Source of the DNA: Paenibacillus doosanensis
GTDB taxonomy: Bacteria; Bacillota; Bacilli; Paenibacillales; NBRC-103111
Length of the DNA stretch: 64,000 nucleotides
Assembly (NCBI RefSeq): GCF_025060755.1
Contig: NZ_JANYUY010000010.1
Location: forward strand, 81,773-145,772
Reading direction: 5' to 3'
The translations under genes and the position numbers were made by a program. The notes under the pieces were generated by a model. The model did not search any database and was not told the origin of the DNA. It worked only from the letters and a program-made list of their open reading frames with translations. Position 1 is the first letter of the stretch; every line of letters begins with the position of its first letter. Shown here piece by piece: positions 27,976 to 36,595 of the stretch.

Positions 27976-28827
27976 ATGGATTTGCTGACCATCGTCAAGG
28001 CTTACGGATTCCGGGCCGTCTTCAGCCCCGAACTGCTGATCGGTATTGCGGCTATAGCTTATTTTTATGTGAAATATCGAAGGGGCGGGAATTCACGTGC
28101 GGAAACGGCTTATTTCTTGCTGGGGTTATTTCTGTTCTACCTGGCTTTGGGAGGGCCGCTCAATTTATTCGGTCATTTCTGGTTCAGCGTTCACATGCTT
28201 CAGCAGTCGATATTGTATCTGGTTGCTCCGCCGCTAATTTATAGGGGGATGCCTGCGGAATGGTTTGAGCATATTTTGCAAAACAAAGTCTGCAAAGCCG
28301 TCATCGCTGTCATCGGGAATCCGCTCATCGCAATATTTTTGTTTAACGGGGCATTGTCGTTCTACCATATTCCGTTTATATTCGATGCGACGATGTCGAA
28401 CTATGCGCTTCATAATATGCTCCACCTGCTGCTGTTATTGACCGCCTTCGGGCTTTGGTGGCCTGTATATAATCCGGCCGGATTATATTCGCTCAGTCCG
28501 CTTAAAAAAATGGCATATATTTTCATCAACGGCATTATGCTGACGCCGGCTTGCGCGTTGATTATCTTTGCCGGCGACCTGCTGTATACGACGTATACCG
28601 GCAGCACGCATTTGCTGTGCTTGCCGTTTTATTCGGTAACCGTCGAGCGTTTACCGCTTAGCCTGGACTGGCTGACGCCGCTAAACGATCAACAGCTGGG
28701 AGGCGTCGTGATGAAAATCGTCCAGGAAGTATCCTACGGCTGTATGCTGGGCTATATTTTTTTTCAATGGTATCGCCAAGAAAAAGACGGAGCAGAGGAT
28801 GGTTACGATCCGCTGCTCCAGGAATAG
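27976..28827 (+). CDS. ctaG: CtaG, cytochrome c oxidase assembly membrane protein
   Basis: A 283-residue polytopic protein of the caa3-CtaG family, with about seven helices. Conserved His and Met residues in helices (HFWFSVHMLQQSILYLVAPP, HNMLHLLLLL) are thought to bind copper for the CuA/CuB centres of caa3 oxidase in Bacillus. The gene ends one base before the end of the convergent SCO gene. Confidence 0.9.
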   Translation: MDLLTIVKAYGFRAVFSPELLIGIAAIAYFYVKYRRGGNSRAETAYFLLGLFLFYLALGGPLNLFGHFWFSVHMLQQSILYLVAPPLIYRGMPAEWFEHILQNKVCKAVIAVIGNPLIAIFLFNGALSFYHIPFIFDATMSNYALHNMLHLLLLLTAFGLWWPVYNPAGLYSLSPLKKMAYIFINGIMLTPACALIIFAGDLLYTTYTGSTHLLCLPFYSVTVERLPLSLDWLTPLNDQQLGGVVMKIVQEVSYGCMLGYIFFQWYRQEKDGAEDGYDPLLQE

Positions 28828-28828
28828 T

Positions 28829-29434
28829 TTATGATGACGATTCGGCCAGCTGCCGGATCGTTTCTATTATTTCATCGTTATTCATTTCATCGCCCATTTT
28901 GTATATTTTACGGATTTTGCCTTGCGTGTCGACAAGCATTAAGGAAGTGACCGTATGTACGAAGGTGCCGTCGGGCATTTTTTGAACCATCACCCCGAAA
29001 TTTTTGGCGACGTCGGCCGTTTCCTGTTCTGTGCCGGTCAGCAAGGTCCAGCCGCTATAATCGATCCCCATTTTGTCGCCGTAAGCTTTGAACACCTCCG
29101 GGGTATCCTGCAGCGGGTCGAAGGTGATCGACATAAAATGAACCTTGGTCCCCCAGAGCTGCTGCTGCTTAAGCTCGTTTTGAATTTTGACCATGTTATA
29201 GGTCGTCATAGGGCATATGTCCGGGCAGCTGGTGAACATAAACTCGACGAGCCGGACTTTTCCGTCCGTTTCATGAAGCTGTACCGGCTTGCCGTCAAGG
29301 CCGGACAGCTTGAAATCGGGCGCTTGCTTGATCGCAGGAAGCGCCGGCTGCTCCTGCTTCATCCAGCTGTATACGCTTGCGATCATCAAGCACATCAAGA
29401 GGCTGACCAGCAGCTTGAAGCGATGCTGCTTCAT
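28829..29434 (-). CDS. SCO1/SenC copper chaperone
   Basis: A 201-residue membrane-anchored thioredoxin-fold protein. The copper site FTSCPDICP (Cys70, Cys74) is present, together with the later conserved His in GTFVHTVTSLMLVD. SCO proteins deliver copper to CuA of cytochrome oxidase and have thiol-reductase activity. The start at 29434 overlaps the cytochrome c stop as ATGA (coupled translation); a longer start at 29452 would overlap further and has no ribosome-binding site. Confidence 0.92.
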   Translation of the reverse strand: MKQHRFKLLVSLLMCLMIASVYSWMKQEQPALPAIKQAPDFKLSGLDGKPVQLHETDGKVRLVEFMFTSCPDICPMTTYNMVKIQNELKQQQLWGTKVHFMSITFDPLQDTPEVFKAYGDKMGIDYSGWTLLTGTEQETADVAKNFGVMVQKMPDGTFVHTVTSLMLVDTQGKIRKIYKMGDEMNNDEIIETIRQLAESSS

Positions 29435-29775
29435 TGTTTTTCCGCCAGCCATTTGGCCAGATTTACAATTTCTTCATCCTTTAGCGTGCTCTTGAAGGCG
29501 GGCATGCCGCCGCGTCCGTTTTGCACGATGCCGTACAGCTGTTTATCCGAATATTTGCCGCCGATTTTTTGCAGATTGGGGCCGATTTTTCCTTCCAGGT
29601 CGTTGCCATGACAAGCTATGCACGATTGTTTATAAATGGCTTCGGCAGCTTGGCTGTTGAGAGGCGTGTCGGGAAGCGCCGGTGCGGAGGCCTCCTGCTT
29701 CGTTGTCATAAACAGAACGGTAATCCCGACGACACAGGCAATACCGATTAAGACGGACATGGTCCATTTATACAT
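29431..29775 (-). CDS. Membrane-anchored class I cytochrome c
   Basis: A 114-residue c-type cytochrome: N-terminal membrane anchor (about 5-23), a flexible acidic/proline linker, and one haem site CIACH (Cys52, Cys55, His56) with axial Met91 in GGMPAF. Resembles the c550/c551-type small cytochromes of Bacillus that feed electrons to caa3 or cytochrome c oxidases. An AGGAGGGAT site precedes the ATG. It forms a two-gene unit with the SCO gene. Confidence 0.9.
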   Translation of the reverse strand: MYKWTMSVLIGIACVVGITVLFMTTKQEASAPALPDTPLNSQAAEAIYKQSCIACHGNDLEGKIGPNLQKIGGKYSDKQLYGIVQNGRGGMPAFKSTLKDEEIVNLAKWLAEKQ

Positions 29776-30012
29776 ATGATCCCTCCTTAAAATATCGGAA
29801 TCATAGTAGCATTTTGCAGTAAAGCTTGTATATAGCTCTTTCGAGTCAGTCTATTTTTGCCGTGTGCGATTAGGACAGATAGAGGCAAGCGTGAATGCAG
29901 TGTTATCATAATGACTCATGATGTGGAGGCTGTCAAAACGATGTTGAAATGGAAAGATGTCTTGGAACGCTTATGTTGCTCGTTATGCTAATGGGCGCCG
30001 AAGCGGACTTGT

Positions 30013-30843
30013 TCACCACGCTTCTTCCGTTTCGAAAGGATGGGGGTAGCCGTAAGCGCCGTAAAAGGTGCATGTTACTGCCGCGCGATCGGCCGCATAA
30101 TCGAGCGCTTGCTCCATATGACCGTGCTTGATGAACGACGTGAGAAATCCGGCGATAAAGCTGTCGCCCGCACCCATCGTATCGACAACCGTCGTTGGCT
30201 TGACGGCCTGAACATAGCGTTCGCCGTTCCTCGAGAACAAGGCGCCGCGCTCGCCCAGCGTAATGCCGACGATTGCGGTGCCCAAGGAATGGCATGTTTC
30301 AATCAGCAGATCAAGCCGCTCCTCCGGAAGCTCGGCGCCGGAGAAGAAAGCGTATCGGATATGAGGGCATACCGCCTGCAAATACTCCGTGCTGTAATTC
30401 GTCGAGAAGTCGAAGGAGATGTCGCAGTGCTTGCTGATCGAGCCAAGCTCCCCTTCGATATTCGAGTAGCAGCTGGTGTGGCATACATCGAAGGTGGCGA
30501 TATATTCCAGATCATGCGGCATCAGCCTTAACCGGACGATATGCTGCGCCGTATCCTTGGGACCGGCCACAAAGACGCGGTTGCCTTCGACGAGTTGAAC
30601 GCCGGGCGCGCCGCTGCGGGCGAATACTTGCCGGGAAAGCTCATAGGTCACTTGCTCAAGCTCAAGCGTTCGTCGAATATGGTCCGCTTTTTTATCGTTT
30701 CCGAATATGCCGATGTATGCGCACTCCTCAAAGCCGTTGCGTTTGCAATGGACCGCCACGTTGACTGCATTTCCCCCCGGATAATACAGCTGCTGATCCA
30801 GATAGCAATCGACGACGTTATCTCCAATCGCGATCATTTTCAT
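30013..30843 (-). CDS. frlD: Fructoselysine 6-kinase (PfkB family)
   Basis: A 276-residue ribokinase-fold kinase that phosphorylates fructosamines (Amadori products) at C6. The ATP/anion-hole motif DTMGAGDSFIAGF near residue 223 carries the catalytic Asp. The N-terminal PfkB signature PGGNAVNVAV is at residues 22-31. It is the last gene of the minus-strand frlB-O-N-M-D operon, the same order as in Bacillus subtilis, which supports the specific name over a generic sugar kinase. Confidence 0.87.
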   Translation of the reverse strand: MKMIAIGDNVVDCYLDQQLYYPGGNAVNVAVHCKRNGFEECAYIGIFGNDKKADHIRRTLELEQVTYELSRQVFARSGAPGVQLVEGNRVFVAGPKDTAQHIVRLRLMPHDLEYIATFDVCHTSCYSNIEGELGSISKHCDISFDFSTNYSTEYLQAVCPHIRYAFFSGAELPEERLDLLIETCHSLGTAIVGITLGERGALFSRNGERYVQAVKPTTVVDTMGAGDSFIAGFLTSFIKHGHMEQALDYAADRAAVTCTFYGAYGYPHPFETEEAW

Positions 30844-30872
30844 ACCGATTCTCCTCCCATAGTCAAGCTCAT

Positions 30873-31700
30873 TTATCCTTTCACCGAACCTGCGGCAATT
30901 CCTCTAATGAAATACTTTTGCATAAAAATAAATAATATGATCAGCGGCAGCGCCGAGATGACCAAGCCTGCCAGGAGCACGCCCCAGTCGGTCGATAATG
31001 CGTCCTTGAAGCTCATCAGCCCTGCCGGAATCGTCTTGTATTTGTCGGAATCGATGAAGATGATCGCGAATAAAAATTCATTCCACGCATAATAAGCAAT
31101 CAATATGGTGGAGGTCAACAAGATAGGGATCGACATGGGCATGAAGATGCGCCAGTAAATTTGCAGCGCCGAGCAGCCGTCTATTTTCGCCGATTCTTCG
31201 ATTTCTTTGGACACCCCGAGAAAGTACGAACGGATGAGCAGCACGATCAGCGGCAGCCTGAACGCGATATAAGTGAGAATCAGCGCCAAATACGTATTAT
31301 GCAGATGCGTTTGCTGCAGTAAAACGTAGAGCGGTATCAGACAAACTTGCGGATTCAGCATCATCCCGCCCATGATAAACAGCAGCGCCGCTTTATCCAG
31401 CTTGAACGAATACCTGCTTAAGCCGAAAGCGCATAAAGATGCGATCAGAACCACGCCGGCGACCGTGCTCGCCGTTACGATCACGCTGTTCAGAAAATAG
31501 CCGGCCACGCCTTTGTTCCAGGCGGTCACGTAATTGGAGAACAGCCATTTGCTGGGCAGCCCCCAAACCGATCCGAAAATTTCATCGTAGCTTTTGAACG
31601 ACGAGACGACCATCCAGAACAACGGATAGAAGATAAGGACAACTCCTGCAAAAAGCAAAAATGTGACAATACTTCTGCCGATAACGAATTTCGTAACCAC
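30873..31700 (-). CDS. frlM: Fructosamine ABC importer permease, MalG type
   Basis: A 275-residue inner-membrane permease with six helices and the EAA loop (EIEESAKIDGCSALQIYWRI). C-terminus FIRGIAAGSVKG is typical of MalG-type subunits. Three bases separate it from frlN. No ATPase gene is present; in Bacillus the shared MsmX ATPase serves such importers, and this may hold here (inference). Confidence 0.85.
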   Translation of the reverse strand: MVTKFVIGRSIVTFLLFAGVVLIFYPLFWMVVSSFKSYDEIFGSVWGLPSKWLFSNYVTAWNKGVAGYFLNSVIVTASTVAGVVLIASLCAFGLSRYSFKLDKAALLFIMGGMMLNPQVCLIPLYVLLQQTHLHNTYLALILTYIAFRLPLIVLLIRSYFLGVSKEIEESAKIDGCSALQIYWRIFMPMSIPILLTSTILIAYYAWNEFLFAIIFIDSDKYKTIPAGLMSFKDALSTDWGVLLAGLVISALPLIILFIFMQKYFIRGIAAGSVKG

Positions 31701-31703
31701 GGA

Positions 31704-32588
31704 TTAGTCCCCCTTGCCTGTTCTAAAGAGCACAGTCTGTACGAGCGCCAGAACAGCAGTTATCAGAAACATGACCATTGCAATGGTGGAGGCATATCCC
31801 ATATTGTCCTTGAAAAATCCGGATTGGTACATATGCACGGCAATTGTGATCGAGCTTGTTCCGGGCCCTCCGCCTTTGGTAATAATAAACGGTTCGTTAA
31901 ACACCATGAACGCGCCGGTGACCGTGATGACCGAGGTGACAAATAACATCTCCTTTACTTGTGGTAAGGTAACGTTGCAGAAGCTGCGGATTTTTCCCGC
32001 GCCGTCGATTTTGGCGGCCTCGTACAAATCGGCGGGTATTTTCTGAATGGCGACGATGAACAGCATCATGCAGTAGCCGATACTATGCCATTGCGATACC
32101 GCAATGACGGCGTAAATCGCCGTGGAGCCTGTTCCGAGCCAAGGCTTCGCCCAGCTTTCGAGTCCGATCGCCTTCAGAAACAGATTGAGCAGGCCGTCGG
32201 TCGGATGGTAAATAAACGTGAACAGCAGGCAGACCACCGTGATCGAAATGACGACCGGGACAAAATAAACGGTCCGTAAAAACGGAGATATTTTGCGGAG
32301 CGCTTCGTCCTCCAGCAGCGCGGCGAGGATCAATCCGAGGCCCACCTGGAAAATGACGGAGATGATCGCGTATTTCGCATTGTTGATCAAGGCGGTGACC
32401 ATGACGGAGTCGGACAGAAGCGTCTTGTAGTTGTCCAATCCGGCAAAGCTTCTTTCTCCGGAAAGAATGGAGAAATCCTGAAAGCTGTACGCAAAATTTT
32501 GAATGAGCGGCATATAAACGAACGCCGCCAGCATAAGCACGCAAGGGAGAATAAACAGAAAAGGAGCCATCCGCTTGTTCAGTTTCAC
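31704..32588 (-). CDS. frlN: Fructosamine ABC importer permease, MalF type
   Basis: A 294-residue permease with six helices; EAA loop PADLYEAAKIDGAGKIRSF. It pairs with FrlM. An unusual stem-loop with a T-run precedes it (32624-32682), between the binding-protein gene and this gene, and may reduce transcription of the permeases. Confidence 0.85.
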   Translation of the reverse strand: MKLNKRMAPFLFILPCVLMLAAFVYMPLIQNFAYSFQDFSILSGERSFAGLDNYKTLLSDSVMVTALINNAKYAIISVIFQVGLGLILAALLEDEALRKISPFLRTVYFVPVVISITVVCLLFTFIYHPTDGLLNLFLKAIGLESWAKPWLGTGSTAIYAVIAVSQWHSIGYCMMLFIVAIQKIPADLYEAAKIDGAGKIRSFCNVTLPQVKEMLFVTSVITVTGAFMVFNEPFIITKGGGPGTSSITIAVHMYQSGFFKDNMGYASTIAMVMFLITAVLALVQTVLFRTGKGD

Positions 32589-32623
32589 TAAGCCTCCTCC
32601 GATCTTTCAAGACTGATCTTTTC

Positions 32624-32682
32624 AAAAAAATGGGGGGATCAGACGCCTTCAATGTCTTCAGGGCAAGCGCGTAAAATCCCCC
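32624..32682 (-). terminator. Intra-operon attenuator-like hairpin between frlO and frlN
   Basis: On the minus strand GGGGGAT (32682-32676) pairs with ATCCCCC (32639-32633) over a 36-base loop and is followed, after two bases, by seven T (32630-32624). Binding-protein genes in importer operons are often followed by such partial terminators to give them a higher expression than the permeases. Confidence 0.6.
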
Positions 32683-32694
32683 GTCTCTTGTGAG

Positions 32695-33999
32695 CTACTT
32701 GGCGTTATGGAGCGCTTTAGCCGCTTTTTGCACATCGTCCATCACTTGCTGCGGCGTTTTCGACTTGGCTGCCATCGATTGTCCGCCTTTCATAAACGCG
32801 TCCGCCACCGTAATGTTTAAGGCATTGTCCTGCCAAGGGCTCGTCTCGGTGGCGTTCAGGATGACGTCGATCGCCTGCAAAGTTCCCTTCGGCGAGTTGT
32901 CGGCGGTAGCGGAGCCCTTAACGACCGTCATCGCTCCCGCATCTTTCTGGAATTTCGCCGCATTGTCCGGTGATACGATAAACTTCACGAACTTTTCGGC
33001 AAGCTCCTGATGTTTGCCGACATTGCTGATCATAAATCCTTCCGGAGCGCCGGTTAATGCGGCCGGATTGCCTTTGCCTTCGGCGAACGCGGGGAAGTTG
33101 AAGAAATCGAACTGCAGATCGGCGTTTTTCGTCAAATAGCCGAGCTCGGCAAATTGCATATACATGACCGGCACCTTCTCCGCAATAAACAGGTTACGGG
33201 CCGCTTCATGATCGATAGAAGTCGCATTGGGCCCCATATAAGATACTAGCTTATCCCAATATTCAAGCACTTTAACGTATCCCGGATCGGTGAATTGGCC
33301 GGTTTGCGCTTGATAATCCTTCGCGATAACATCGGGACTGATCATCCGTTGAGTCATAGTACCGAGATAGTGGGAGATGGCCCATGTATTTTGCAGCCCT
33401 TCGATGAGCGGCGTATCGTAGCCGGAGCTTTTCAGCTTGTCGAGCGCGGCGATCAATTCCTCCCAAGTTTTAGGCTTCTGAAGGCCCGCTTTGTCAAACG
33501 CTTTCTTGTTGTAGAAGAACGCCTTTCCGTCCATAGTGAAGGGGACGCCGTAAGTTTTGCCGTTGAACGTGAACGGTTTGATTTGCGATGGAATGATGTT
33601 ATTGGCCCAGTTCGGATCGGAGCTGTACATGGATGATACATCCTTCACTTTTCCCGAGGATACGAGGTTTTCCGCGAAGGTGTCGGACCAGGAGGTGAAG
33701 ACGTCGGGAATGTTATTGGAAGAAACGAGAACCTTGATCTTTTCTTTGTAGCTGTCGTTCAATACCGCTTCCATCTCGATCTTCACGCCGGGGTTCTGGT
33801 TTTCAAATTCCTTGACGATGGAGTTGAAGTACGAATTTCTCGGCTCGCTGGGCCAGCGATGGAAAAATTTGAGCGTAACCGTGTCCGCCTGCTTGTCGTT
33901 CGCTTGCGCATCCGGGCTGCCGCCGCTAGTCGAGCTATTGCAAGCTGCCGCCAGCAATATGATAACGCTTACGAAAATCGCAGCTATAGTTCGTTTCAT
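32695..33999 (-). CDS. frlO: Fructosamine ABC importer substrate-binding lipoprotein
   Basis: A 434-residue extracellular solute-binding protein family 1 lipoprotein; lipobox LLAAAC (Cys20). The mature part starts with an acidic/serine linker and contains TVTLKFFHRWPSE and ALTGAPEGFMISNVGKH. Identified as FrlO from the operon. The ATG 33999 follows GGGGGAAA; a longer in-frame start would add 13 residues of non-signal sequence. Confidence 0.85.
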   Translation of the reverse strand: MKRTIAAIFVSVIILLAAACNSSTSGGSPDAQANDKQADTVTLKFFHRWPSEPRNSYFNSIVKEFENQNPGVKIEMEAVLNDSYKEKIKVLVSSNNIPDVFTSWSDTFAENLVSSGKVKDVSSMYSSDPNWANNIIPSQIKPFTFNGKTYGVPFTMDGKAFFYNKKAFDKAGLQKPKTWEELIAALDKLKSSGYDTPLIEGLQNTWAISHYLGTMTQRMISPDVIAKDYQAQTGQFTDPGYVKVLEYWDKLVSYMGPNATSIDHEAARNLFIAEKVPVMYMQFAELGYLTKNADLQFDFFNFPAFAEGKGNPAALTGAPEGFMISNVGKHQELAEKFVKFIVSPDNAAKFQKDAGAMTVVKGSATADNSPKGTLQAIDVILNATETSPWQDNALNITVADAFMKGGQSMAAKSKTPQQVMDDVQKAAKALHNAK

Positions 34000-34180
34000 C
34001 GGTTGTTTCCCCCGTTTATCATTAATGTCGTTTGCCAAATCAATCGCAATCCATGGTTCCTGCGGGCGCCGTCGTTTCAGTTATGGCGGCATGGTCTGAA
34101 CCGGATGAACCAGGAAGCGAAGCGCCATAACCAAAACGGTTGACTATGAGGTCATTTCATCTCATTTTCAAAAACGGCAA

Positions 34181-35158
34181 TCAATACTCCATTTTCCACA
34201 TATAACGGCGAACGGAAAGAGGATGGCCTCTGAATTCGGAAAGATACTGAGCATACTGTCTGAGCACGACACCTGCGATCAAATTGGCGAAATAATTGCG
34301 CACATCGGCCGAAATGCCCTCCATATCGAACGTTTCCGCATCGATGAGCACGATCTTGTCGGAGTATTTACGGCAGAAGTCATGTGCGCGGTCGTCCATC
34401 GGGCGCGTCTCGCCGATCCCTTTGATGATGATGAAGGGCACATCGTAATCGGTAATCTCGAATGGCCCGTGGAAATATTCGCCGGCGTGAATCGCGCTGG
34501 AATGAATCCATTGCATTTCCTGCAGCAGACAAATGGCGAAGGAGTAAGCGTGGGAGTAGTTGATGCCGCTGGCCATCGTGTAGATGAGCGGCTCCCGCTT
34601 GAATTGGCTGCCGAAGGCTTTGGCGGTTTCAAGCGTCATCGCCTTGTTTCGTTCGAACGCATCATGGAGCCCCGTCTCGACGGACGCTATGGCGCCTGCA
34701 TATTTTTCATGCGGCTGCAGCGCGTCGAGGATGCCGAAGATCAGCCGATACAAGATGCCGTAATTGTTATCTTCCGCACGCGCGTCGGTTCCCCAGTCAT
34801 AGTGCAGCTTGTATTCGGCGGCGTTCCAAAGCGGGGAGTCGGCAAGATGGGTCAGGCTGATCGTCAAAGCGCCTTTCGAGCGGGCGAATTCGGTCGCTTG
34901 GACGGTTTCGGGAGTCGTGCCGGAATGAGAGCAGGAGATGACGACGGATGTGGGGCCAAGCGCTTTCGGAGCCCGGAGTATAAATTCGTTCGATGAATAC
35001 ACTGCCGAAGGAATCTCGATTTCCCTGTCAAGAATGTATTGAGCCGGTGTGAGGGTAGCCAGCGAGCCGCCGCAGGCCACAAAGTAGAAGTTGCTGATTT
35101 CACGGGATTTGACCGCTTCAATACCTACCTGGAGTTGATGCGCATGCTCTTGATTCAT
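34181..35158 (-). CDS. frlB: Fructoselysine 6-phosphate deglycase (SIS domain)
   Basis: A 325-residue sugar isomerase-fold enzyme that splits 6-phosphofructosamines into glucose 6-phosphate and the amino acid. Two SIS domains: FVACGGSLATLTPAQ and VISCSHSGTTPETVQ (phosphate loop) in the first, VPFIIIKGIGETRPMDDRA in the second. The C-terminal HPLSVRRYMWKMEY is typical of the FrlB/GlmS-like branch. First gene of the minus-strand operon, directly divergent from frlR. Confidence 0.9.
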   Translation of the reverse strand: MNQEHAHQLQVGIEAVKSREISNFYFVACGGSLATLTPAQYILDREIEIPSAVYSSNEFILRAPKALGPTSVVISCSHSGTTPETVQATEFARSKGALTISLTHLADSPLWNAAEYKLHYDWGTDARAEDNNYGILYRLIFGILDALQPHEKYAGAIASVETGLHDAFERNKAMTLETAKAFGSQFKREPLIYTMASGINYSHAYSFAICLLQEMQWIHSSAIHAGEYFHGPFEITDYDVPFIIIKGIGETRPMDDRAHDFCRKYSDKIVLIDAETFDMEGISADVRNYFANLIAGVVLRQYAQYLSEFRGHPLSVRRYMWKMEY

Positions 35159-35190
35159 GAAAAGAAAAGCCTCCTTTTAAAATGTTTATT

Positions 35191-35232
35191 CATCACGTTA
35201 TGTATCATATTGTACCGTATTGTAACGTGATG
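35191..35232. promoter_or_regulatory. Inverted-repeat operator between frlB and frlR
   Basis: CATCACGTTA (35191-35200) and TAACGTGATG (35223-35232) are perfect inverted arms 22 bases apart. The interval is AT-rich with several TATTGTA/TATCAT words. The most economical reading is the control region of the divergent frlB promoter bound by the GntR-type FrlR. Confidence 0.6.
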
Positions 35233-35422
35233 TATTGTTATGATACTATAGATTTAACGCGAATTCAACGAAAAAAAGAAACGCCCCGGCGCTGCCGATT
35301 CCGCAGTTTACGAGAACCGCCGGAAAGAGCCTTCGACCTTAGGGCTATTACAATCCGCTTGATAAATGGTTTATAATATTTCTAAAGTTGTCATTATCTC
35401 AATGTCCGAGAAGGGGTCATAT

Positions 35423-36139
35423 ATGTACAAATTGGAGCAGGACAATGTGGTGCCCATGTATGTCCAGTTAATGCAAATCATCAAGGATGAAATCGCCGCG
35501 GGCAAGCTTAAGCCCGGACAAAAGCTTCCTACGGAACTGGAACTGTGCGAAATGTATTCCATCAGCCGGAGAACGGTCCGGTCCGCGATTAACGAGCTTA
35601 TAGAAGAGGGGCTGCTTACCCGGAAACAGGGGAAGGGAACCTTCATTCATTCCAATAAAATCGAGAGAGAGCTCGGCCCTGCATTAGGCTTTTCGGAAAT
35701 ATGCAGGCTGAACGGTCTTACCGCCACTTCCGAGGTCATCGAGCAAAAACGCATGAACGCCAATCAGACGCTCGCTGCGGCGATGGGGGTGCCGGCGAAT
35801 ACGGTTGTAGCATCGATCAAACGGGTCATGATGGCTGACGGCGTCCCCGTCATGCTGGACTACACGGTTCTTCCTCCCGAGTATATATCGCTGCTGGACG
35901 AAGAGCTTGCGAACAAGTCGCTGTACGCAACGCTGCGGGATCAATTCAACGTGGTGCTGACGCGGAACCGCAAATCGATTCAAATTGTTTTCGCCGACGC
36001 CTTCCAGGCGAAACATTTGCAGGTCAAGAAAGGTTATCCGCTCTTGATGATTCAGGGAGCGGTATACTCGCCCGACATGAAAGTCGTTCATTACGGGGAT
36101 CAATATATCGTCGGCGATAAAATCAAATTTTACATTTGA
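35423..36139 (+). CDS. frlR: GntR/HutC-family regulator of the frl operon
   Basis: A 238-residue regulator: N-terminal GntR winged helix (VPMYVQLMQIIKDEI, residues about 9-23; PTELELCEMYSISRRTVR) and C-terminal UTRA ligand-binding domain (from about 88). FrlR of Bacillus subtilis is the same type and is divergent from frlB, as here; it responds to a phosphorylated fructosamine. ATG 35423 has GAGAAGGGG at 35408-35416; in-frame starts upstream lack such a site. Confidence 0.87.
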   Translation: MYKLEQDNVVPMYVQLMQIIKDEIAAGKLKPGQKLPTELELCEMYSISRRTVRSAINELIEEGLLTRKQGKGTFIHSNKIERELGPALGFSEICRLNGLTATSEVIEQKRMNANQTLAAAMGVPANTVVASIKRVMMADGVPVMLDYTVLPPEYISLLDEELANKSLYATLRDQFNVVLTRNRKSIQIVFADAFQAKHLQVKKGYPLLMIQGAVYSPDMKVVHYGDQYIVGDKIKFYI

Positions 36140-36218
36140 GCTATTGATGAAACGGGAGCTGGAGAAGCCCGGTTTGGGAGCAATGTAAGCGGCTTAACGA
36201 AAAATTTTCAGTATGCAC

Positions 36219-36247
36219 TTGATAATATCGCTCATGTCCGATAAAAT
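36219..36247 (+). promoter_or_regulatory. Promoter of the leuA T-box transcript
   Basis: TTGATA (36219-36224) and TAAAAT (36242-36247), 17-base spacer, about 23 bases before stem I of the T-box. Confidence 0.7.
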
Positions 36248-36269
36248 ACTGTATAAATCATAAATACAT

Positions 36270-36538
36270 TGAAAAGGAATAGTACGATTTTCCAATCCGA
36301 TCAGAGAGCTGTTGGGTGGTGCGAAACAGACGCGAAGGAAAATCCGAACTCGCCTTGGAGTAGCTCACCGAAAGCAAGTAGGCTGAGCCGGAGCCTAACC
36401 GTTATCACGCAGGAGGATGTAGCCGTTGCTATGCAGGCTTGTATCCGTTTGAGTGCATGCCGTCAAGGTGTGAATTAGAGTGGTACCACGTAAGATGTCA
36501 AAGTCTTTCGTCTCTTCTGGAGATGAAAGGCTTTTTTG
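36270..36538 (+). ncRNA. Leucine T-box riboswitch
   Basis: tRNA-Leu-sensing leader. Stem I: GATTTTCC (36285-36292) pairs with GGAAAATC (36337-36344); the AGTA element is on the 5' side and the specifier loop CGAACTC on the 3' side gives CTC (Leu) at 36349-36351. The T-box GAGTGGTACCACG is at 36478-36490, followed by a terminator (36501-36537: AAGTCTTTC...GAAAGGCTT, then T-run). Uncharged leucine tRNA should stabilise the antiterminator and switch on leuA. Confidence 0.93.
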
Positions 36539-36595
36539 CATTCCGAAACAGCGCAACCAAGTGCAACACATAACAATGAAAAGGATGATCATCAG

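Noticed and set aside
29930..30012. A 16-codon plus-strand frame after a TGGAGG site
   Set aside because: Too short and without similarity; probably chance.
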